Positions 9,639-16,671 of a stretch of 64,000 nucleotides of DNA are shown here, piece after piece. The stretch is taken from the NCBI RefSeq assembly GCF_018492665.1, contig NZ_JAFVME010000006.1, positions 62,001 through 126,000 on the forward strand, read 5' to 3'. The DNA comes from Pedobacter sp. B4-66. GTDB taxonomy: Bacteria > Bacteroidota > Bacteroidia > Sphingobacteriales > Sphingobacteriaceae. Position 1 is the stretch's first letter, and each line of letters opens with the position of its first letter. The notes beneath the pieces were generated by a model. The model was not told the DNA's origin. It did not search any database and saw only the letters and a program-made list of their open reading frames with translations. The position numbers were made by a program, and so were the translations under genes.

Positions 9639-10634
9639 CTAGTATAACACTACTTCATTTCCTATCCTCCTATATCTATTTTGGTGTACTGAACAGATTA
9701 TTTTCATTGTCTGATCCAGAGAACGAGTAGATCGTATTTGTAGATTATATTGATAATTTGCAGTGGCGCTTTTATTACCTCTTAGAACTACGCCATAGTG
9801 AACTCTCATCACTTTGGCTACCTCAGTAAATGAAGCATGGTTCAGGTCGGTAACCTGCACATACCAGGCATTATGTTCGCGTGTAGCAAAATCTGCTGTT
9901 TTCCACTTATTTGTTTTGGAATTATAGCTTAATCGTTTACCTGGGAGTAAACGACCGAATACCTTTTTACTATCGCTCACCTCTACCTTACCTTCACTTA
10001 CACTAACCTCAGTGATGGCCTTTGGTTGAGTACTTACGGCAAACTTGGTTCCGAGTACACGTGTTATAATTTGTGTGGTATGAACTACAAATGGGTGCTT
10101 TGGATCCTTAGTCACTTCAAAAAAGGCCTCTCCCTGATCTAAGAAAACAGACCTATCTGAATAAATTGGTTCACCTGAAGCTTTTAATGCATATTCAGCT
10201 GGGATACGCAGTTTTGTATTCGGATTCATTTGAATTACCGACTGATCAGCCAAAACTACTTTCTTATATTCTCCTGCTTTTGTTTCTACAATATTAAAGC
10301 TTTCGCTTTCTACACCTTTCTTAAAATCATTCGATGGTCTAAAGAATTTCTTACCAATAAGTAGTGCCGGTAAAATTAATGCCAGTACTGCCGCATACTT
10401 ATAGTACTGCTTAAACAATGAAATCTTTTTACCTTTTGTGTGGTCCCTGCTATTTAAAATGGCAGTTTCCATTTCGGCTCTGATCGTTTCCTCTTTTCTG
10501 GAATCAGAAAATTCCTGCATTGCAAGTTCATCATCGTATGAAGCATACCAATTCTCGACGATTTGTTTTTCGTCTTCATTTGCCACTCCATTGACATAAC
10601 GCTCTAATATTTTTTTGAACTGCTCTGATTCCAA
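9639..10634 (-). CDS. FecR-family anti-sigma factor
   Basis: A 331-residue inner-membrane anti-sigma protein. The first 75 residues are cytoplasmic and bind sigma (FKKILERYVNGVANEDEK at the N-terminus). One membrane helix follows at about 80-100 (YAAVLALILPALLIG). The periplasmic FecR domain spans about 110-225 (TKAGEYKKVVLADQSVIQMNPNT; VLGTKFAV). A C-terminal DUF4974 domain runs from about 255 to 331 (LNHASFTEVAKVMRVHYGV). It lies between its presumed sigma factor (68 bases upstream) and the STN-bearing SusC, the standard cell-surface signalling trio. All three domains are intact. Confidence 0.93.
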   Translation of the reverse strand: MESEQFKKILERYVNGVANEDEKQIVENWYASYDDELAMQEFSDSRKEETIRAEMETAILNSRDHTKGKKISLFKQYYKYAAVLALILPALLIGKKFFRPSNDFKKGVESESFNIVETKAGEYKKVVLADQSVIQMNPNTKLRIPAEYALKASGEPIYSDRSVFLDQGEAFFEVTKDPKHPFVVHTTQIITRVLGTKFAVSTQPKAITEVSVSEGKVEVSDSKKVFGRLLPGKRLSYNSKTNKWKTADFATREHNAWYVQVTDLNHASFTEVAKVMRVHYGVVLRGNKSATANYQYNLQIRSTRSLDQTMKIICSVHQNRYRRIGNEVVLY

Positions 10635-10702
10635 ACTAGTGTCTCTTTCCTATAAGTAGTTTGAAACACCTCAATCTACTTTTAGAAATTGTTAAGTTTG
10701 TA

Positions 10703-11275
10703 TTAACTAATCTGTCGCTCGGGGAATTTTTCGCTTAATCTCTTCCTGATCCTTCTCATAGCTTCACTAATATGATTTGAAACCGTTTGCTCAGCAAGGT
10801 TTAGCTTCTCCGCTATTTCTGATGTAGAATGATGTGCGTGCTTAAGCAGGTATGCATGGCGCATTTTTTCGGGAAGGCTTTTTACTTCTACCTCAATAAG
10901 CTTTTCTAAATCCAGATAATCGGATAGTTCATTAATAGAAAATGATGCCTCTTCGAACTTTTTTAGGGTATAGTCAAAAACACGTTCTTCTATTTTTTCT
11001 GACCGGAAGTACCCCAGTACCTGCAATTTAACCGCCCCCATTAAAAACTGTTCGAGGGTAGTATTAATTGTTATTGTTTCTTTTCGTTCCCAGATATTGA
11101 TAAAAACATTCTGAACGATGTCTTTTGCAGCCTCTTCATCCTTAATACGATTTAGCACATGCACATAAAGCTTTTTCCAATATAGATCATACAACAGGTC
11201 ATAAGCTGAAGTATCACCCAGCTTAAGTTGTCGAACTATTTCCTCATCTTTTCTTTCTACCTGAAGCATGCCCAA
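10703..11275 (-). CDS. ECF-type RNA polymerase sigma factor of the FecR/SusCD unit
   Basis: A 190-residue sigma-70 factor with only regions 2 and 4. Region 2 shows DTSAYDLLYDLYWKKLYVHVLNRI and KDIVQNVFINIWERK (about residues 17-70). Region 4 shows LPEKMRHAYLLKHAHHSTSEIAEKLN and the HTH segment VSNHISEAMRRIRKRL (about 130-185). This is the Bacteroidota ECF group that pairs with FecR proteins. It is the first gene of the leftward unit, divergent from the GH140 gene 136 bases away, and probably directs transcription of susCD and perhaps itself. Confidence 0.92.
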   Translation of the reverse strand: MGMLQVERKDEEIVRQLKLGDTSAYDLLYDLYWKKLYVHVLNRIKDEEAAKDIVQNVFINIWERKETITINTTLEQFLMGAVKLQVLGYFRSEKIEERVFDYTLKKFEEASFSINELSDYLDLEKLIEVEVKSLPEKMRHAYLLKHAHHSTSEIAEKLNLAEQTVSNHISEAMRRIRKRLSEKFPERQIS

Positions 11276-11411
11276 AATTAGAGTTCCAATATGAACAGTA
11301 TGTTAACTCCTCCATTTCCTTAATGATTTAAGTATGCCAATCGCGAATGCTATTATAGTGGCTTATTTTAGTATCATTAATACTTATATTGTATCGACCA
11401 AATAGAACAAT

Positions 11412-12803
11412 ATGAAAAAAGTACACTGGTATCTTCTTTTATTATTCATTTCAACAAACTCTTCCGTAGCTTACAGCCAAAAAGCAAGTCCCGGGAATAC
11501 AAAAATGCAGCGACTTCGTGTATCTGACAATCATCGATTCCTTGTGTATGCTGATGGAAAGCCTTTCTTTTATCTTGGAGATACTGCCTGGGAAATGCTA
11601 CATAGACTAACGCTTAAAGATGCAGAAATCTATATGGACAACCGAAAATCCAAAGGCTTTACTGTACTTCAAACGGTGGTACTAGCCGAACTGGATGGTA
11701 TTAATGAACCAAATGCAATGGGACACAAACCACTAAAAAACAATGACATTTCAGAGCTTAATGAAGATTACTTTAAAGACGTAGATGCATTTATTCAATT
11801 GGCTGCCACTAAAGGTCTGTACATAGGTTTGTTACCACTTTGGGGTGATAAAATATTTAAAAGTACCTGGGGAACGGGGCCTGAAATTTTTAATGTCCAA
11901 AATGCAAGGGAATACGGAAAATTTTTGGGTAATAGATATAAAAACCAACCCAATATTATATGGATATTGGGTGGCGATCGTAATCCACGCAACGATAAGG
12001 ATATAGCTATTTGGCGCGCATTAGCCGAAGGTATTGCTGCCGGGGCAGGTGGTAATGATAAAACATTAATGACTTTTCACCCTCAGCCAAAAGAAAACGG
12101 TGGTTCATCAACTTGGTTTCATAATGATGAATGGTTGGATTTTAACATGTTGCAAACAGGGCATTGCAGGGATGGAAATAATTACGATAAAATCACTTAT
12201 GATTATAATTTGAAACCTACAAAACCAGTAGTTGATGGAGAACCTCTTTATGAGGATCATCCGGTATGTTTTGATGCAAAAAAGAACGGCTTTTCAACAG
12301 CAGATGATATTCGGAAACTAGCCTATTGGCAAGTGTTTGCTGGTGCTCTTGGGCATACGTATGGATGTCATGATATATGGCAGTTTTATGCTCCTGGTCG
12401 CGAACCAATAAATTTAGCCAGACATTATTGGAAAGAAGCAATGGATTTACCCGGTGCACAGCAAATGGGATATGTGAAAAAGCTAATACAATCTCAATCG
12501 ATGCTGGACCGTATCCCTGATCAAAGTCTAATTTCAGGTGATAACCCTAAAGACGGTACGCATTGCAGTGCTACCCGGGCAAATGACGGACATTACGCCT
12601 TCATTTACACTCCTACCGGACGCAAATTAACCGTAAACACGAGCAACTTGAAAGTAAAGCGTGCATTTAAAGCCAAATGGTTTAATCCGAGAACTGGAGT
12701 ATTTAGCTCAGCTTTTAGAATCGATAGAAAGCCGGAACTTACCTTTACTCCTCCAACCAGTGGAGAAGCTTTAGATTGGGTGTTGGTATTAGAAAATGGT
12801 TAG
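11412..12803 (+). CDS. secreted GH140/DUF4038-type glycoside hydrolase
   Basis: A 463-residue secreted enzyme (signal peptide about 1-22). The DUF4038 barrel begins at RLRVSDNHRFLVYADGKPFFYLGDTAW (about 33-60), the family's hallmark opening. Probable catalytic positions are the Asp of IIWILGGDRNPRN (near 190) and the Glu of VVDGEPLYEDH (near 278), by analogy with the Bacteroides GH140 apiosidase. The last 90 residues form the beta-sandwich found in this family (collagen-binding-domain-2 type). It is divergent from the ECF sigma gene and may share the regulated substrate. Apiosidase activity is only one possibility, since DUF4038 proteins vary in substrate. Confidence 0.85.
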   Translation: MKKVHWYLLLLFISTNSSVAYSQKASPGNTKMQRLRVSDNHRFLVYADGKPFFYLGDTAWEMLHRLTLKDAEIYMDNRKSKGFTVLQTVVLAELDGINEPNAMGHKPLKNNDISELNEDYFKDVDAFIQLAATKGLYIGLLPLWGDKIFKSTWGTGPEIFNVQNAREYGKFLGNRYKNQPNIIWILGGDRNPRNDKDIAIWRALAEGIAAGAGGNDKTLMTFHPQPKENGGSSTWFHNDEWLDFNMLQTGHCRDGNNYDKITYDYNLKPTKPVVDGEPLYEDHPVCFDAKKNGFSTADDIRKLAYWQVFAGALGHTYGCHDIWQFYAPGREPINLARHYWKEAMDLPGAQQMGYVKKLIQSQSMLDRIPDQSLISGDNPKDGTHCSATRANDGHYAFIYTPTGRKLTVNTSNLKVKRAFKAKWFNPRTGVFSSAFRIDRKPELTFTPPTSGEALDWVLVLENG

Positions 12804-12816
12804 TAGTACTTTACTC

Positions 12817-13509
12817 TTAGTCGGTAACGCCTACAATCTCCGAGAGTCGTTTTTCATTTAGTACACGGATGTTTCTGCCAGAAACCTCAATAATCTGATC
12901 TTTTACGAAATCGTTACTTACTTTAAATAGGGTTTCGTAGGTTGTTCCAGAATATGAAGCTATGTCCTGTCTGGCCAGCGCCAAAGCAATATAGCCGTTA
13001 TCATCAACACCAAATTTATGTAACAACGCCAAAATAGATTGCGCTATCCTAGCTTTAACAGACATATGTGCCAAATCGCGCATTGCCCTATGCGAATCCT
13101 GAAGTTCATTTGCAAAAAACTGCATTAATTTATAGGTTAATTCGCCGTTTACCTTTAATGTTGTTTCAAAGAAATCTCTCTCCAGATAGCATACCACTGT
13201 ATTTTCTAATGCTGTAGCTGAAACAGGGTATAAAGGCATTTTCCCTAGTCCCAAATGTCCGATGATATCTTCCGGGCCTGCAAAACGAATGATAAGCTCT
13301 TTTTCATTGTCCCATCTTTTATGAACCTTAACAGATCCATGGTACACAAAGTAAATTCCTTTTACCGGATCTCCTTCTTTAAAGAGCGCCTCTCCTTTTT
13401 TTACTTCGAAGTTCTTTTTTTGAATTTCAAGTGCAGGTAACCATTCTGGTAAACAGAGTTTACACAGGAAGCAACTTTTAAGATCACATAGATTATTACA
13501 CTCCTTCAT
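12817..13509 (-). CDS. FNR-like Crp/Fnr-family regulator with Fe-S cysteines (left flank of nitrate island)
   Basis: A 230-residue regulator. The N-terminus is rich in Cys (C4, C8, C13, C16, C19), and C107 lies in ALENTVVCYLE, which aligns with the segment around C122 of E. coli FNR. This is the four-ligand arrangement expected for an oxygen- or NO-sensitive [4Fe-4S] cluster. The cNMP-fold covers about 25-135 and a Crp-type HTH about 165-215 (ARQDIASYSGTTYETLFK). The recognition helix reads E-T-L-F-K where FNR has E-T-I-S-R. It is divergent from the ClC gene, and a paralogue (31567-32256) closes the other side of the island. Control of the nitrate genes is inferred from position and the FNR-like palindrome at 16562. 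Confidence 0.88.
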   Translation of the reverse strand: MKECNNLCDLKSCFLCKLCLPEWLPALEIQKKNFEVKKGEALFKEGDPVKGIYFVYHGSVKVHKRWDNEKELIIRFAGPEDIIGHLGLGKMPLYPVSATALENTVVCYLERDFFETTLKVNGELTYKLMQFFANELQDSHRAMRDLAHMSVKARIAQSILALLHKFGVDDNGYIALALARQDIASYSGTTYETLFKVSNDFVKDQIIEVSGRNIRVLNEKRLSEIVGVTD

Positions 13510-13692
13510 TTTTTAAACCAGTATTTGATGTGCAATAATACCATATAAATATCAAAAGTAAAGAATTAGCGTAATAAAACTGAATTATATTAATATTGCT
13601 AAAACAACATAAATATTAAATTATCATACATTATAAAAATAAAAACATTGCATAAACAATATAATTAACTTTTATAACCTATAAAATAACCA

Positions 13693-13700
13693 TACCTTTG
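13693..13700 (+). promoter_or_regulatory. Bacteroidota -7 box TACCTTTG before the ClC gene
   Basis: TACCTTTG fits TAnnTTTG exactly and lies 51 bases before the ClC start codon, in the 242-bp A/T-rich gap between the divergent fnr and clc genes. No clear -33 TTTG is seen at the usual distance. Confidence 0.5.
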
Positions 13701-13751
13701 TGCCCGTAAATAAAATCATTTACAGTTTATTACTAAAAACTCGTCAGCTAA

Positions 13752-15632
13752 ATGAAAAGACCGTTGCATAAAAACGGGATTCCAATATCCCCCTCCTTAG
13801 ATTATTTAAACCAACCAACAAATGGTACAAAGAAGGGCTATCTCCAGAAAAAACGTTTACTACAAATCTCTTTACTCTCCATTGGTGTTGCCATTGCCAT
13901 TAGTCTAATCGCGAAAGTTCTAATCTCTCTGATAGATCTTGTAACCAACATTGCTTTTAACGGAAGCTTTGATTTAAAGTTTAATAGTCCTGCAAACAAT
14001 CATTTGGGGTTATGGGTGATTATTATTCCTGCAATTGGCGGGGTTCTAGTAGGACTTATGGCGTTATATGGCTCTAAAGCCATAAGAGGGCACGGTATTC
14101 CTGAGGCAATGGAGCAGATTTTGGTTAATCAAAGCAAGATTAAACCCTCTATTGCACTTTTAAAGCCCTTATCTTCTGCAATAGCAATTGGAACCGGAGG
14201 GCCTTTTGGTGCTGAAGGACCAATAATCGCGACAGGCGGAGCGTTAGGATCTACATTAGGGCAATTGTTTAAAATCACACCTAACGAGCGTAAAATTATA
14301 CTTGCTGCAGGAGCAACTGCAGGTATGTCAGCCATATTTGGCACACCGATAGCGGCTATTTTCTTAGCGATCGAGCTGTTACTATTTGAATTTTCACCAA
14401 AAGCCATCCTACCTGTTGCATTAGCCTGCATAACAGGCGCCGCAGGCCATCAGTTTCTGTTTGAATCTGGCCCCGTATTTCACATGCCTGAACTTAGTTC
14501 TCCTTCCAATATGGCTTTGGGCATTTACAGCTTTATGGGCATAATAATTGGTTTTATTTCATTAGGCTTAACTAAAATTGTGTACCACATTGAGGATGCT
14601 TTTGAGAAACTACCTATCCACTGGATGTGGTGGCCTGCAATTGGCGGTTTAGCCGTAGGCGTAATTGGATATTTTGCGCCACACACTTTAGGTGTAGGCT
14701 ACGACAATATCATTAGTGTTTTATCAGGAAAAATACCACTGGCATTATTACTAAGTCTTTGTTTCTTTAAATTTCTCTCCTGGGCAATTGCACTTGGAAG
14801 CGGAACATCCGGAGGTACGCTTGCGCCTTTATTAACTATAGGCGGTGCTGCCGGAGCCATACTTGGCTCAATCACACTACTGTTATTTCCAAACTCAGGC
14901 ATCAGTATTCCTATGGCTGCTTTAGTTGGTATGTCGGCTATGTTTGCAGGGGCTTCAAGAGCTTACCTAACCAGCATAACCTTTGCACTTGAAGCTACCA
15001 TGCAATCTCATGCGTTATTACCTCTGCTTGGGGCTTGTACAGCATCGTACCTCATTTCCTTCTTTTTTATGGAAAACACCATCATGACCGAGAAAATTGC
15101 CAGAAGAGGAATATATACTCCTGACTCTTACGAGCCTGATATCCTACGAAAAATGACTGTTGCCGATGTACTAAAAGCCAATAGTATGGTTGTAAGCACC
15201 AAAAACCGCATCAATGAAATAAGGGCGTTCTTTGACCTTAATCCTCCTTTAGAAAATCACTTTATGGTGATGGACGAGGAAGATAACTTTAAAGGAGTGA
15301 TTACGCTTTCTAGCATATACAATAAAAACCATGATGCGGATGGCCCTATTTCGGAAATTATGGAACAAAGTATACCCGCAATAAAAAGCAACGACAATCT
15401 GGCTACGGCCGTAGAGTTAATGTCTAAATGCGATGAAGAGTTTTTGCCTGTTCTATCTACCAAAGAGAAAAACAGAGTAATTGGCTTACTTACATATAAA
15501 GATGTACTTACCGCATATAAAATACACCTAAAGGAAAATCAGGAGGCAGGAATTAACCTCTCTTTAAAGCGTCAGCGCATTAAAATACTAGTTAAAGGAC
15601 GTCAGCTGATCCATAAAGTAAAAGAAAACTAA
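13752..15632 (+). CDS. ClC-family anion channel/antiporter with CBS pair
   Basis: A 626-residue ClC protein. The three anion-path signatures are present in variant form: GHGIPEAM (about residue 116; E. coli GSGIP), GAEGPIIATGG (about 155, keeping the gating Glu of GxEGP) and GGTLAPLLTIGG (about 356; usual GxFxP with Leu for Phe). About ten hydrophobic segments precede two C-terminal CBS repeats (about 470-595). It sits beside the FNR-like gene and converges on cobA with a 4-base overlap of the two stops. Serine in the first motif favours chloride and proline favours nitrate in plant ClCa; His is neither. Selectivity is therefore open, and a nitrate or nitrite role is only suggested by location. 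Confidence 0.88.
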   Translation: MKRPLHKNGIPISPSLDYLNQPTNGTKKGYLQKKRLLQISLLSIGVAIAISLIAKVLISLIDLVTNIAFNGSFDLKFNSPANNHLGLWVIIIPAIGGVLVGLMALYGSKAIRGHGIPEAMEQILVNQSKIKPSIALLKPLSSAIAIGTGGPFGAEGPIIATGGALGSTLGQLFKITPNERKIILAAGATAGMSAIFGTPIAAIFLAIELLLFEFSPKAILPVALACITGAAGHQFLFESGPVFHMPELSSPSNMALGIYSFMGIIIGFISLGLTKIVYHIEDAFEKLPIHWMWWPAIGGLAVGVIGYFAPHTLGVGYDNIISVLSGKIPLALLLSLCFFKFLSWAIALGSGTSGGTLAPLLTIGGAAGAILGSITLLLFPNSGISIPMAALVGMSAMFAGASRAYLTSITFALEATMQSHALLPLLGACTASYLISFFFMENTIMTEKIARRGIYTPDSYEPDILRKMTVADVLKANSMVVSTKNRINEIRAFFDLNPPLENHFMVMDEEDNFKGVITLSSIYNKNHDADGPISEIMEQSIPAIKSNDNLATAVELMSKCDEEFLPVLSTKEKNRVIGLLTYKDVLTAYKIHLKENQEAGINLSLKRQRIKILVKGRQLIHKVKEN

Positions 15633-16399
15633 GCGTACTTATGTACTTCTTGAGCGGCAACGAATTCTGCGGCTTTTACAACATCTCCAATTATTATAAT
15701 TGCGGGGTTGGTAAGTCCAGAGTTCATTGCAGCCTGAGATAGATCCTGAACCTCACAAATCACCTGTTTCTGATGAGGTAAGGAAGCATTTTGAATTATC
15801 GACGCAGGGACAGATCCTCTTCCAGACATTATATAAGCTGCAGAAATCTCCGTCAGCTTTTTCATTCCCATATATATAACTACAGTCGCCTTACTTTTAA
15901 TTGCAAGTTGGAGGTCTGATGACAAAGAGCCATCCTTTTTTGTACCTGTTACAATCCAGATGCTTTCACTTATCCCACGATGGGTTAATGGTATATCATT
16001 TAAGCCGCTAGCCTGCATACTACTAATACCCGGCACATAATGAGATTCAATACCGTGCTCTCGAGCAAATAGTATCTCTTCAAAGCCTCTTCCGAAAATA
16101 AAAGGATCACCCCCCTTTAAACGAACAACGTTTCCTCTTGTAAATGCATAATGCTTTATAAGCTGATGAATTGTTTCCTGCGAAGTGCAAAGCCCATATG
16201 GTTTTTTACCTACATAAATCCTTTCGCAATCATCAGGCGCTATATCTAACAGCTCTTTGTTCGCTAAATTATCATAAAGTATCACTTTCGCTGATTCTAA
16301 AACCTTAAAACCTCTAATTGTCAGCAAATCTGGATCACCAGGGCCAGAACCAACTACATAAAACGTAGGATTGTCTATTTTTTTCTTAAAAACACTCAT
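15629..16399 (-). CDS. cobA: uroporphyrinogen-III C-methyltransferase (SUMT)
   Basis: SUMT adds two methyl groups from S-adenosylmethionine to uroporphyrinogen III, giving precorrin-2, the precursor of siroheme. Motifs: VGSGPGDPDLLTIRG near the start (SAM binding), VRLKGGDPFIFGRG (about 95-110), YVPGISSMQASG (about 121-132) and PLTHRG. I chose the ATG at 16397-16399 (MSVFKKK), which gives the normal SUMT N-terminus; an ATG six codons upstream (16417) only adds MLIVVF. It is divergent from nirB, whose product needs siroheme, so the pair probably shares the regulatory region. No precorrin-2 dehydrogenase/ferrochelatase domain is fused, and none is seen in the window. Confidence 0.93.
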   Translation of the reverse strand: MSVFKKKIDNPTFYVVGSGPGDPDLLTIRGFKVLESAKVILYDNLANKELLDIAPDDCERIYVGKKPYGLCTSQETIHQLIKHYAFTRGNVVRLKGGDPFIFGRGFEEILFAREHGIESHYVPGISSMQASGLNDIPLTHRGISESIWIVTGTKKDGSLSSDLQLAIKSKATVVIYMGMKKLTEISAAYIMSGRGSVPASIIQNASLPHQKQVICEVQDLSQAAMNSGLTNPAIIIIGDVVKAAEFVAAQEVHKYA

Positions 16400-16561
16400 A
16401 AAAACAACAATTAACATTACAAAACCAATTAATAAAATAAATATAGCACATAAATAAATACATTAACACAAAATAACTCATTTAAACACAAAATAATCAC
16501 AAATAAAACATCATAAAATATAATAAAACCAAAAATAATACAAAATAAACAACATTAATCA

Positions 16562-16573
16562 TGATTTAAATCA
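16562..16573. promoter_or_regulatory. FNR-type palindrome TGATTTAAATCA in the cobA-nirB gap
   Basis: TGAT-TTAA-ATCA is a perfect 12-bp dyad of the FNR/Crp core form TGA-N6-TCA. It is centred about 51 bases before the transcription start predicted from the -7 box at 16605. It is the only such site I found in the island, and both flanking regulators are FNR-like. The gap is very A/T-rich, so chance is not excluded. Confidence 0.55.
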
Positions 16574-16604
16574 CATAATTATTATAATAATATAAATTAT
16601 TGTA

Positions 16605-16612
16605 TATATTTG
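16605..16612 (+). promoter_or_regulatory. Bacteroidota -7 box TATATTTG before nirB
   Basis: TATATTTG matches TAnnTTTG and lies 59 bases before the nirB ATG. No good -33 TTTG is present upstream, as is common at activator-dependent promoters, which would fit a need for the FNR-like regulator. Confidence 0.5.
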
Positions 16613-16671
16613 ACTTAAACAAACCACAATTATTAGTCAAACGGAATAAATAACCCAACAAAATCTAAATT

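Noticed and set aside
13620..13680. ATTG-N6-CAAT palindrome (near 13648) before the ClC gene as an FNR box
   Set aside because: It lacks the TGA/TCA core and the spacing of FNR sites; chance is likely in such A/T-rich DNA.
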